A DNA stretch of 64,000 nucleotides from Synchiropus splendidus. Lineage: Eukaryota > Chordata > Actinopteri > Syngnathiformes > Callionymidae. The notes under the pieces were generated by a model. The model was not told the origin of the DNA and did not search any database. It was given only the letters and a program-made list of their open reading frames with translations. Shown here piece by piece: positions 52,479-64,000 of the stretch; the first letter of the stretch is position 1; each line of letters begins with the position of its first letter. The translations under genes and the position numbers were made by a program. The stretch is from contig NC_071335.1 of assembly GCF_027744825.2 (NCBI RefSeq), positions 16,000,501 to 16,064,500 on the forward strand, in the 5' to 3' direction.

Positions 52479-53466
52479 GGAGGTATCAAATGTGACCGCT
52501 TACCAAATGTGTCCTACCTGCCGCGGACTGATGACGTCACATCCGGCATGTATGATATATTTTTTAAAAATGTTTTAATGAGCCAGACAAAATTGAAATA
52601 AAGGATTTCAAGGCGACTTCTACCACGTGTAGCATATATTTCCACAAAATACCATGTTTGTCATCAAATCGTTTGCGAAGTTGATGTCCGTTCGTCTCCG
52701 CAATCTGCGGAACAACACGTCGTTATTGGCTGACATGTACGGAGCTTTGTTTTTTTTTGACATCGCCCGAGAAATCAGAATAGTCTCCACAGTAGGCACT
52801 TTTACATTTCCAGATACATTTTTATTCATTTACCAGGGAAAACATCCATCTATGAAGGAGTTTTCACTGCTGCCAAATCGGTCCCACCACTTCTGCGTTA
52901 GCTGAAAGACGCGTCGTGATTGGCTAACATGTACGGTGATTGTTTTTATGACTAAACGACTAAAAACACCTCCAGATGTACATACGCACATTATCTACTG
53001 TGGAGTCTATTGTGAGTTTTGTGCAATATAAAATAAAAACAATCACTGTACTTGTCAGCCAATCACGACGTGTCTTTCAGCTAACGCAGAAGTGGTAGGA
53101 CCGATTTGCCAGCGGTGAAAACTCCTTCATAGTTTCATATATTCCCTGGTAAATGAATAAAAATGTATCTGAATGTGTATAAGTGCCTACTGTGGAGACT
53201 ATTGTGATTTCTTGCGCGATATGAAAGAAAAACAAAGCTCTGTACATGTCATCCAATCACGACGCGTTGTTGAAGAACGGACATACACTTTGCAAACGAC
53301 TCGATGACAAACATCGTATTTTGTGGAAATAAATGCTGCAATAGAAATTGCCTTGAAATCCTTTAAAACATAAAAAAAATATATATATATCGTATATGCC
53401 GGATGTGACATCATCACTCCGCGGCAGTTAGGACACATTCGGTAAGCGGTCACATTTGGTACCTCC
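52479..53466. repeat. 988-bp palindromic fold-back element
   Basis: Left arm 52479-52949 and right arm 53033-53466 are diverged reverse complements over their whole length around an 83-base centre. Outer ends read GGAGGTATCAAATGTGACCG and CGGTCACATTTGGTACCTCC. Each arm also contains two related direct sub-units (TACTGTGGAGTCTATTGTGA near 52998 and TACTGTGGAGACTATTGTGA near 53188), so the element looks like an inverted duplication of a unit that was itself duplicated. No coding capacity. Confidence 0.92.
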
Positions 53467-54536
53467 ACCGGTGTTCAGAACAGCAATTATTATTTATTCA
53501 TTTTTGTGAATAATGTATTTGCCTTTGTGGTCTTGAGACCATTAGCTGAACCATGATTACCTTGTGGACGGTTTGTCCTTGAGGTTTGAATGTTGACCAC
53601 TGACCCTTTCAAAATAGACTGCCTTCCCACTTCACAGAGAACGTGAAATACTTCTTTTGGGCATTGTGACCCATTGGCTCGGCGAGGCTGAGAGCGGTTG
53701 GCGATTTTTATTTCTGTTTATTTCGAGTTAAATGATGGAAAAATGCAGTGGTTTTCAGATGAGGTGACGGTTTCTTGCTTTGGATTTATGTTCATTATTA
53801 AATTCACCTTCAAATGAACATTTTAAAGGCATACACATTTATATGAAGGAAAAAGATGCATAATTCAAGCCGTGTGTGAGCTCAGGCTTGAGGGTGACAC
53901 CACGGTTTCCTAGTGATCATTTTATTGAAAAAAAAAAATCTAAAAAAACAGAGCTTCAAATTTATGTCACAAAACCTCGATCCATGAAGGACTGGATAAA
54001 AACAAACCTTTTTTTTTATTTAACTGCCACGAAAGAATCAGGTCGTATTCTATCTGAAGCAGCATCACATTCACAAAACATGTTAAATATTTCAGGTGAC
54101 GTAACATTTGCTTGCCATATTTCAAGTTCATTTATTATTTCATTAAATTATAAAAAATAAAAATTCAAGGACAGACAGGAAGGAAAACCAGGAAGGAAAA
54201 CCAAGGCAGTCACCAAAACAGGAGGCCATAAGACGCAAACAGATCTGAGAATGAATTTCAGGATCAAGAAAACACACACTTGTGGAAAATGGACAAAACT
54301 CGAATACAAATCACAAGGGACCACGGAACGTGAGTACGGAAGTGAAGTTATTTTAGCAGCAGGAGAGTGAATTTGATCTGGCTGGAACTCAGGAGTAGAT
54401 GGTGATGAGTTCCAGGCCATTCCTGAAGCTCTCAGCAACACAGAGAAGTTTGGACAGGAAGTCAAAATCTGAAGCCAAAATGAAAGCAGAGCATGACAAA
54501 GTACCAACTAACTCATCATTTATAGTTGTGTATTTA
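53467..54536. other. Intergenic, nothing recognised
   Basis: A/T-rich; a short GGAAGGAAAACCA direct duplication near 54178-54205. No supported gene. Confidence 0.5.
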
Positions 54537-55182
54537 GTAGTGGTGGGACTTTAACAAGTTAATTAGGATGAATTAATTACAACATTATTACGATGAATAA
54601 AATATGACAAAAAATTTCATTTCATTTCATTGAACAGTTTGCTCTCCAGACAGCAGGGAACCTTTGTTCCTGGTCCACTGATCCAACTGATGCACAAGAC
54701 ACGTGGCAGCTAGGATGATAACAACAACAACAAACATGGAGGAATCCCTGAACAAAAGCAAACAAAAGCAGAGTGTTTGCTTTTGTTCAGGGAGGTTTTT
54801 CACTACACAATGGCCAGGGTTTCCACTACTCTGAATGGACTTGAAATTCTTATAACATTGAAATTCTTATACAAATACTTTCAAGACATTAAAAGAGCTT
54901 TAGTTTAAATAAGGTGATATAAAAACTTGAATATAGACACCATCGTATTGTGCTATTGTCAAACTGATGCAAAATAAACAATATTTTGTTGTTTAACTGT
55001 ATGTTTGTAGTTCCATGTTCCATCATTTGTTTCAGTCATATACCAAATACATTCAAATTCAAAAATGTGGCTCCTTTGGCAAATATTCTTATACCATATA
55101 TAACTGCCATTAATGGAGATTAATTCATCACAAATTCTCGAATTAACTAGATTATTATTTTTTTTATCAAATCCCACATCCA
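54537..55182. mobile_element. MITE family with internal hairpin, copy B
   Basis: Starts TAGTGGTGGGACTTTAACAA and ends near AATCCCACATCC; it contains the AATCCCTGAACAAAAGCAAA / TTTGCTTTTGTTCAGG hairpin. Flanks TGTATTTA and AGTATTTA agree at seven of eight positions, suggesting a hAT-type 8-bp duplication. Confidence 0.75.
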
Positions 55183-57538
55183 GTATTTAAAATAACCTTC
55201 ATGTATTTGGTCATTCAATGGCACAATCATATATGATTCATTCTTTCACCAAGGAAGTGCTGGGATGAAGGTGTGAGGGAACCACGGCGTGTTTAGGAGA
55301 TGCAGAAGAGCGGATGGTAATACAAATGTGATTATGTTGTAATAAACTGCACCACAAGTGTGTCCTCCTCTTGAGAGACATGATGAAGATGAAGCCGTTC
55401 CCTCCATATTCTGCTATCACTGCGGTGTCTACACAGAGGCGTGTGGTGTATGGAAGATAAAGTCCCGGAAGATTCGGCGACCGCCACTGTTATTCTTTTC
55501 CATCCTTACACTGTCACGTGTGGACGGTTGAAACGCCTCCAGGGTTTTATGTCCATCTATAACATGTAATTATACTGGGAATTTGCATCCATCACACACA
55601 AATTCACTCGACAACACCAGCGCCTTCACAATACATCACTTATTCATTGTAAGCTGCACCTGAGGAGCAGTGTCACTCCGTTCGGATGCCATTTTGGGAC
55701 AGATATATGGCACCAGATCAGGACTACATTTTGGTTGGGCAATCTGAAACATTTATGTGAGACTAACATGCAAAAAAATAAGAAATCAGACAGTTTTGCA
55801 CACCACTGCGCATGAACCTCACTGGTCGGCTTCCTCTGCTCCTTTCACCTGGACAGGTGAGAGTTGAGGTTGAGGCTAAGGCTGACTTGTTGTGGCAACC
55901 CCCGATGGGAAGCGCTCAAAACACTCACCTTCAGAGAAAAAAAAATCTGACAAAACCATATATTTAGTTTTTTTTTTATTTTATGAAAATATAGATTTTA
56001 ATGGATGCACATAGACACAACATGACGGTTATATAAAACCATATTTTCAACATATTGGCAAGGCCTGCATTTTACAGAAGCAACTTTTCAAGCAGTATTG
56101 AATAGACATTCCTTCAAGCCATGTTTGAATCTTATTCTCAACATCGTCATCGCAGTCCTCAAAAACTGTTCTGCGCTGGAAGCAAAAACAAACAAACCAA
56201 AAAAAAGGGCAGCAGAAAAGCTTCGCCCACTCTTGAAATGTGATAATCGGCTGCTTGCTTTCCTGTTAACCTCAGGGCTTCTATTAACAAAATATCAACA
56301 CCGCAGCCCGGTCCAATTCCACAGCATGTGTCACCATAACAACATAATAACAATAATAATAATAATAACAATAATAATAATAAGGCAACATTAAATGAAG
56401 TTTTTAAATCCTCATTTCAATGAGGAACCAATAGTTCTTGTTTATATATTTTACATCGAGCAGATATTCACATTCACGCCCATCTTAAAAAGACCAGTCA
56501 ACATGAGCGGCTTGGAGAATCACCACATATTGACTTACATACCTGTACGATGCCATACAAATAATTCACAAGACGCTCCGAGCGTAATACATCTCTCTTG
56601 GAGACTTCTTGGTTTTCTTTTTCAGTGTTTAGGAGTGAAAGAGGCAAATCACAAGTGTAGTTCACATTCGGCTTAAAAATATTCGATCAATATTTTCGAG
56701 CAGTATAAATAAATAATAGAGACAACAAAGCCACCTCTGATATGTCAAAGGACAAAAAGTGTGAATCAGCAAAACAGTTTGTAGTTTCCTCACTAAGCAA
56801 TAGCAAAAAAAAAAGAAAAAAGAAAGAAACCTGAAACTTCGGTGCACGATCACAGCACAAATCTGTGGGACGGGACTGTTTCAATGAGGCCGCCAAAGAA
56901 TGTCGCTATTTGTATGTGTGTGACTGTACCTGGTTCATCCTTAAGTTCGGGAACCATTTCTGGACAGAACATCTCCTTGCGAGGACCTTATACTTTTGTA
57001 CTTTTTCTGGGACCAAGCCTAAATTTGAGGGTGAAGACTTCAAAATAACTGCGTTGCTGCAGTGGGCCGGCAGCAGAATTATGCGTCTCTCTGTCGCGTC
57101 ACTAAAGCAAAGTCAGGCAGGTACGACCGAAGCTAATGGAGCGCTGGCCCTGAACAACAAAACACATCACATACTGAACGACTGAACAAATCATTGTCCG
57201 TGCAGAACATATTGTCCGAAACGAAGAAACAGCAGAAGCTCACTTTGTTTGGAGGAAGCCAAGTGCTGTTGCTGGACGAATGCTCGGCTACGCTCGGCTA
57301 CGCTCGGCTGAATTTTGCTGAGCCTTCAATTGCTTCATTTGGCATCATAGCTAGACTACTACTTATTGTTATTATGGTTATTATTATACATTAAAAGAAT
57401 GAGGGTAGTTACTTTCTGTTGTTTGCATAACATTGTTGTGTTTTAGGAAATGTGATGAGAAATTTGTCAATGTGTAAAGTGACATGTTCATTTGTTCAAC
57501 AAATTGGTTTTGCACTGAACGGAACATTCCATGTTTGG

Positions 57539-57540
<2 letters not shown>
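55183..57540. other. Intergenic with an AAT-rich repeat
   Basis: Holds a short (AAT)n run at about 56343-56383 and a small GCTCGGCTAC triplication at 57283-57309. No supported gene. Confidence 0.5.
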
Positions 57541-57613
<73 letters not shown>

Positions 57614-58232
57614 GGGTGGGATTCAATTAAAAAAATAATCTAGTTAATTAGAGAATTTGTGCTGAAATAATGTCAATTAATCGCACTTTAATCGTATAAG
57701 AATATTTGCCACATGAAGCCACATTTTTTTATTTCAATGAATTTGGTATATTACTGAATCGAGTGATGGACCCATACATGCATTTAAACAACAAAACATT
57801 GTTTATTTTGCATCAGTTTGACAATAGTACAATAAATCACGATGGTGGCTACATTCAAGTTTTTATATCACCTCATTTAAAGTAAAGCTCTTTTAATGTC
57901 TTAGAAATATTTGTATAATAATTTCAATTGTAGAAGAATTTCAAGTACATTCAGAGTAGTGGAAACTCTGACCAATGTGTAGCGAAAAACCTCCCTGAAC
58001 AAAAGCAAACTCTCTGCTTTTGTTCAGGGATTCCTCCATGTTTGTTGTTGTTGTTATCATCCTAGCTGCCATGTGTCTTGTGCATCAGTGGGATCAGTGG
58101 ACCAGGAACTCCTGCACTGACAAGTATACTGTTAAATAAAATTAAATTAAATTGAATTAAATTATTTTGTTGTAATAAATTAATCGGAATTAACTTGTTA
58201 AAGTCCCACCACTAATATATATATATATATAT
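57541..58232. mobile_element. MITE copy A (57611-58214) inserted in a (TA)n microsatellite
   Basis: TA repeats at 57541-57610 and 58215-58232 flank an element with ends TAGGGGTGGGATT and AAGTCCCACCACTA (inverted repeats). It is the reverse orientation of copies B and C and carries the same hairpin (CCCTGAACAAAAGCAAAC ... GCTTTTGTTCAGGG). The target duplication cannot be read because the flanks are simple TA. Confidence 0.8.
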
Positions 58233-58507
58233 TTTTTTTTTTTACAAAAATAGCAGTAGCGTTTTAACAAGAGAGACGGAAATGGGCACGGTACGTAAGT
58301 CTTCAGCCGTCACATACACTGTTCACACATCAGAGCACTGCAGGGTTTCTCCAGTGCTGAAGTTAACTGCTTCTTGTCCAGGCGCAGTGATCCAAACTCA
58401 ATCATGATTCCAGAGATAAAAACATGACTTCCCGTACAGAAAATGAGCCCTGTCATTCTTTCTTCATAAATCACGTGGAGAACCTCCAGAAGGCTTCTGT
58501 GGCTGGA

Positions 58508-61500
58508 TCAGACCGTGGTCTCCTCTCCCTCCAGGGTGTGCGATTGGCCGTGGGCTGGCTCTCCCAGACACACATCATCTGCGGTGCTACTGTTGTGACA
58601 GGTGGCGCCTCTGCGCTGCGTGAAAGAGAAGTGACGGGCCACTTTGCTCTTGGTGCACTGTCCTTTGCCCATCCCGTTTGTGTAGGTGACGACTAATCTC
58701 CGACTCTGGCTGGGCGCCGCCGGGCACGTCGTGCCAGTGTCGGGAGCTTTGATATGAGCGCTCATATGGAAGTCAGATTTAGGCTCGCCGGGGTTGTCGT
58801 CATGGAGATCCGGGACGTTGCAGCTCTTCATGTGAGGCGTCTGGCTGTAGGTGTGACGATACTCCTCATCGATGTCTTTGCCTAGCTTCCACCGCTTCCA
58901 CTTCTTCAGCATCTCTGACTGCACCTGCCGAATAAGGCATCAGCACAGGAGGCGGGACGGGCGTTAGATCTCTAAGTCCAGAATCTGCCAGAATCTCAAC
59001 TGAAAGTGTGATGGATAGATGGATGCTGAATCACCAAAAGTATACGTTGTTGTGAAGGGGTTCTCACCTCTTTGTTGACAAAACAGTACAAAATGGCTAC
59101 AAGCAGGCCCTGCAACACAGAGAGAACCTAGATGTTTCATCCAAAGCCATTGAAACAGCATTTTCTTGGAGTCCAAAGACACAACACAATTTTACTGAAA
59201 ACAGTGGGCAACAGAACCTACTTCACTATATTCCGTAAAACTTCCCTCATATCTCGATGGGAACCAATGAACGAAGAAGTACAAAACAAAAATTAAGCTG
59301 AAGCTGAATAAAATGTACAATGTTTGGCTGAATACTGAATAATACTGAATATACAATGGGTTTTTTTTACTAGTTTTTCTACAATACTGCATAAATAGTC
59401 GAGAACATAATAACATACATGTTTGTCAAATAAGTTAATGTCTTTATTAACATTTAGATTAAATAGATTAATAGATTTTAATATTTAAATTTTTTATATA
59501 TATTTCAGGCTTGCTTTTTAAATAATAATAACAGAATTGTATAACAGACTGACAATGTAAACTGAAGTCTCTAGACAGTTTGGCTGAACACTCTTATATT
59601 TTCTCTCCAGCCCCCTAAAAGAACTGAAAACTTCAACACGGCAATGCAGACTTCGGATCTCACTTTGCCCTGAAGCGTCGCCATGGCGGCGGTCGGAAGC
59701 AGTCGCGCTTCCTACGTGACACCACAGACAACAAAGAAGTAGGAAAGGAAACATGATACAGAAGGTCAGAAAATCTAAATCACTTCGACTTGTGTTGAAT
59801 CCTCCTATTCGGTCACCACACGACCAGGCAGCGAGCCTCAGAGTTGGTGCCAGTGAAGGAGAGGATTGTGTTGGCAGATTATTCTCACAGAGTACGTTTC
59901 ACCTCCATGGTGCACTTTTGTATTTAAAAAAAAAAAACATTCTATTACATTGCGTTGCCGATTAGAAATGAAAACCATGGTTCATACTGCACTCCACGGT
60001 GTTTGGTCACGCTCACTATTCGACGCCAAACGATGCTTTTTTTGACCGAATATTTGGCGCATTCCTAATATCAGGCCGGATGGAGGTGAAAAAAACAGGC
60101 GATTGGATGTGCTCACCATGAGGCCACAGAGGCACTACTAAAACAAAACCACAACCACAGCAGGGCAAAGAGAGAAGTGGAAACTGGGAAGACTAGAGTG
60201 TGTATTATGGAGGCTCAAATTGTTCTTGTGTAGGAGAACGTCTCTGTCATTTTCAGTTGTATTCAATAGGCATTATGGTGTAAGAATGTACGTCTGTTTT
60301 ACCAGTATCAGCCTGTTTAGAGCTTAAGCTCACATCAACAGTGTGGCTCTATCACCATGTGAAGGATTTTCTTAGATTGTTTTATGGTTTATTAGTGACC
60401 AGTTTACTCTGACTTCTTTTAACATGCCAAGGATGTTTACTGTCTCCACAATGGTTCATGTTTCTCTCATGCCTGAACCCATACAGATACAGAATAATGA
60501 CCTAGAGAACTTCATGCAAAACCGACAGAAACGGATCAACGTTGCTGACCTAGGTGAGATGCTGAAATTCAACGCCTCACGTCATGAAAAAACTGACAAG
60601 GCTGTGTAGACTTCACTGGTGCGTTTGTTTGGAAAGCGCAGGCTTGAAGTGCAGCAGTCAGTAACTTAGCATTTCCAATAAATGCATAACCTGTGACACT
60701 TGTTAACTATATGACACTTAAGCGCAGGTGTCTCCAACTCATCCACACAGAGGCTGCGGTGGGTGCATGTGTTTTGTTTTGTTGGAACCCATCAAGCACA
60801 CACAGTCGAACCAACCAGGTGCAGCTGAAACAAGCAGCACCAGACTGACAGTCAACTGATACAGTCTTCACCCATTGCGGCCCTTTGAGGACCACTTTGA
60901 GACCCCTACTTTAGCAGATCCCATGACCGAGGTGTTCAGCATCTCAACAGTAGAACAAAAGGTTGAATGTAGTGGAGAAGATCGAGGTCATTTTAAACAA
61001 CTGCTCGACTAACTTATTGGGAAGAATCACACTCTTTTAAACAGCAGTTGTATCGCTGCACACGGATGGCAGACACAGCACATATGTAGACTATCGTACC
61101 TGAAAGGAGTTGAAGAGTAGATCACAGAAGAGTCGGATCAGACGCAGCATGGAGCCTTTGGGAACCGACTCGTCGATGACGAAGGTGAAGAGGATGGCAT
61201 GAATCCCCAGTAGGGGGATTAGAGTCAGAGTAGACTTGGCTAACCTGTCCCCAGTTGGAAAAAAAATGGACTCTCATGAAACAAAGGGCTTCATGGACCT
61301 GTGGCGGAGTCGTGTGTTAATAACAATTTCAGACTGAAGCACCGAGTCTATTCACAGAGTCAAAGCCAAAAGTTACTCTCTGGCTTTGGAGGACAAACGT
61401 GGCGGAACAAGCACTTTAATGCACTGTGTGAGGGGACGGCTTGAGAAGGTGCGGCTTTTCAAGTAACACTGCCATGTGACACCGATGAAGTCACGATCAG

Positions 61501-62570
61501 ACGTGCGCTTGCAACACGTCTCTTATCAAAGACACCTTCAGCAGAACGTGAGGTAACGGAAAGGTAGGGGACAGTGTACCTCTGAATGAAGACGAAAACT
61601 GGTTCCAAAACTAAACAGGATTTTCAGAATTTAAGGAGCTATCAGCACCGTCTTACCTGAACTTGTAGTCGGTGTATCTCATCTGGTGGGCCCTCAGCTT
61701 GGACATGAGGATTTTAATGATTCGTATGAAGATGAAAAAATTGATCTAGAATACAGAATAAAAAATTGAACTTAATATTTAGATATTTATCAGGGGAGAA
61801 ACAAAACAAGACTCATACATCAAAGTGACATTGACCCCTCCTGTTAACTCAAATCAAAGCGCACTTCACTGGTGTGTTTGTGCATGTGCTTCACAAATAC
61901 ACCTGTGCGTGGTCCACAGAAAGTGTGTCCAGGATCTTGTTTGTCTCCATGGAAATAGGAGCCAGGAAAACACTGGAGGAATTCCTCCCGGCACATCTTA
62001 CCATGCGTTGTCATGTCAGCCAGCCGTTGAATAGTCACACACACATTCAGATGACTGGTCTGTAACTAAGACGCTGCTGAACTCAAGTCTGCATGATTAC
62101 ATGATGTCAAGGTTGCACTTCATTTGAAAGTACAAATCACATCATATCGTACTGTTAGTCTACATGCATTAACTCCTACTTTCATTTCCTTTGAGCACAT
62201 CCTTCAGTCAAGGTACGTTGTAATGGTACTGCTCAGCTCTTCGGCCTCCATCCAGAGCCAGATTTCGAGCAGCAATACAGTATCATATACACAATGGCAG
62301 AGAAGTCTTCCTCTTCTTTGTCTTTCAGCGTTTCCCACAAGCGGTTGCCACAACAGCGCAGCCTCCTCCACCCTAACCATGTTGATCATTGGCTCCAGCC
62401 CCTTCTGCATCTCATGCCCTCCTCTTCATCTCTCAGCTGGCACTCCCGTTTCTAACGTTCTTCACCCAAACAAACATCCAGGCTTTATTTGTATCTATAT
62501 ATATATATATATATATATATATCCATATATACATAAACGGGTTGGACAAAATAATGGAAGCAATTTAAAG

Positions 62571-62614
<44 letters not shown>

Positions 62615-63108
62615 GTTTCTCGGTTTTCGAACAAATCGGAATTCGAAAAAGATTTTTTTGCTTCGGATTTCGAAAGAAATTTCAGAACTCGAACACCCCC
62701 GAAAAAAGCCAGAATAAGCATAGCGCGCGAACCGATCAGCTGACCCACGATGCGCTTTGTTATTGTGTATAACGCAGCCTCTGTATGCAGACGTGTCCCA
62801 TTAGCTACATTTTTATGACTTTGTCACAAGCCCACATTCAGAGCTGGACACGCACCGGGCACCTCTTCACTTCTGGAGAGACGTCACTCACTCGGCAACC
62901 CCTCCCACATGCAGCGGCCACACACATAGAGGAACAGCGCACCTGCAGCAGACACTCTACATTCACTCCTACAAAAGACTATTTTAAGGCTTGGAACGCA
63001 TTATTTCTTTTTCCATTCATTGTAATGGAAAAATCGATTCAGATTTCAAACAAATCGCTTCTCAAACCGCCGTCTGGAACAGACTGTGGTCGAGAACCGA
63101 GGTACCAC

Positions 63109-63156
<48 letters not shown>

Positions 63157-64000
63157 AAACCAACATCTGTGTCTCTAAAAGTATAAAAAGCGTCAAATAA
63201 ATGGTACATGGGAATAAATGTGTAACATCAAACGTGTGCAATTCAACACAAATGTGTCTTTGTCTTACCAGATAGGCGAAGAGTATCGGTGAACGGATGA
63301 TCCACCAGTATCCCATGTTGATATTCCTCTCCCAGCACCTGCACCAATTCACACGACACACCCAGAGGAAAGGAAATGTCATTTTGGCCCCGACATGCAT
63401 ATTCACAGTTATGCAAACAATCCGGGATTAAGTTTAAAATCTCATCTTCATTCTGCAGTGGAATAATGTGAGATATATAAAATATGCATGACTAGACAGA
63501 ACAGAGAAACCAAGATCATCACTTTCGATTTCTAGTCTTCATGACGCAATTTATGAGCATGGCGGAGTTGCACGATTGTTTAACTCCAAGTTTCCTCATC
63601 TAAATGTCAAGTTTTATCCAGTCATGCGGCTGGCAATGGCAATTTAACGTATACTGGATGTGACTCCGGTTCTGTGACTACATGAACAGCCGAGCAGTCT
63701 TTGCTATCGCTTCTATTTCCGACATATAACTCACAAACAAGGTGAAATCTAAATTCTTTGTAGCATGTAAAAGCCTGCTTTTGCATCAACAAATAACTGT
63801 GCCTCCACTGATTCTCTCTTTTTCCCTCAAATTGATAAGGTGAACAAAAGTCAGGATGCATTTTCACTTCATTAAATCTGACTCTCTTGAAAAAAAAAAA
63901 TAGCGGAGCAAAAGGTTCTGGTTTAACTTCTAAAATAATGAACTCACTCTTCATTCTCGTACATATATTTGACTGTGATCCATGGCAACACAAAGATGAG
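58508..64000 (-). CDS. gcgr-like: Glucagon-receptor-like class B1 GPCR, 3' half (partial)
   Basis: Peptide-hormone receptor of the glucagon/GLP group, expected to signal through Gs at the plasma membrane. Exons (minus): 63948-64000 (cut by the window edge), 63269-63338, 61657-61745, 61100-61244, 59068-59109, 58508-58924. Phases join cleanly. Visible: end of TM4/ECL2 ([18 protein letters not shown]), TM5 ([20 protein letters not shown]), ICL3 ([19 protein letters not shown]), TM6 ([14 protein letters not shown]), ECL3 DESVPKG, TM7 ([20 protein letters not shown]), helix 8 ([16 protein letters not shown]) and a 138-residue last exon ending ETTV. ICL3 and helix 8 look most like GCGR, less like GLP1R, GLP2R or GIPR. 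It could be gcgr itself or the glucagon-like receptor (GCRPR/GCGLR type) absent from mammals. The ligand-binding domain and TM1-4 are outside. Confidence 0.88.
62497..62522. repeat. (TA)n microsatellite in receptor intron
   Basis: TA run in the intron 61746-63268; a second TA run (62573-62610) abuts the MITE copy that follows. Confidence 0.95.
62611..63110. mobile_element. TA-type MITE copy 3 (500 bp, internally deleted)
   Basis: Starts AGTGGTTTCTCGGTTTTCGA and ends GAACCGAGGTACCACTG. It has lost the central CTCCGCACTGG block present in copies 1 and 2. It sits between (TA)n (62573-62610) and (TG)n/(TA)n (63111-63157), within the receptor gene intron. Confidence 0.85.
63111..63157. repeat. 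(TG)n then (TA)n microsatellite
   Basis: TG units followed by TA units directly at the right end of the MITE copy. Confidence 0.95.

Overview
The window is vertebrate nuclear DNA, most likely from a teleost fish. Its genes have many exons with GT-AG introns, and it carries abundant dinucleotide and tetranucleotide repeats and many short non-autonomous DNA transposons (hAT-like, TA-target-site, fold-back) plus fragments resembling the fish RTE/Rex3 LINE. There are no bacterial operons, ribosome binding sites or CRISPR arrays. All exon coordinates below were read from the sequence by matching conserved protein blocks to splice signals; for dennd1c and the tubulin gene the exon lengths add up to an exact open frame.

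Layout: (1) 673-11122, minus strand: the 5' two thirds of complement component C3 (26 exons, from the signal peptide through C3a and the thioester motif); the 3' third lies to the left of the window. (2) 12763-15960, minus: a possible unrecognised gene with in-frame exon-like pieces, a CpG-rich 5' end and an AATAAA. (3) 16990-19610, plus: crb3, a small Crumbs-type apical polarity protein ending in ERLI. (4) 19658-32123, minus: a complete dennd1c (22 coding exons, 884 codons), convergent with crb3. (5) 34938-38508, minus: a complete beta-tubulin gene of the tubb4a type (444 aa, five coding exons). (6) 38938-40180: a 1.2-kb GATA/GACA-type tetranucleotide array beside the tubulin promoter. (7) 40.2-58.5 kb: a long stretch with no gene I can support, full of mobile-element remnants. 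(8) 58508-64000, minus: the 3' half of a class B1 G-protein-coupled receptor of the glucagon-receptor group; its 5' half is beyond the right edge.

The genes are not an operon; they are a conserved neighbourhood. CRB3, DENND1C, TUBB4A and C3 sit close together on human 19p13.3, so this is the fish counterpart, with C3 placed on the crb3 side and a glucagon-receptor-like gene on the tubulin side. No TNFSF genes are visible between them. Functionally they are unrelated: complement opsonisation (C3), apical polarity (crb3), Rab35-type GEF/clathrin traffic (dennd1c), microtubules (tubb4a) and peptide-hormone signalling (receptor).

The most interesting observations are: an extra intron splitting the normally uninterrupted last exon of the beta-tubulin gene; a 312-bp in-frame tandem duplication in the dennd1c tail; a GC-AG intron, a hexa-aspartate at the new alpha' N terminus and an intact RRRR processing site in C3; a Glu-to-Ala change at a ligand-contact position of the receptor; a possible undescribed gene next to C3; and several transposon insertions complete with target-site duplications, one nested in another. 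I see no defence-like or otherwise wholly novel multi-gene system.
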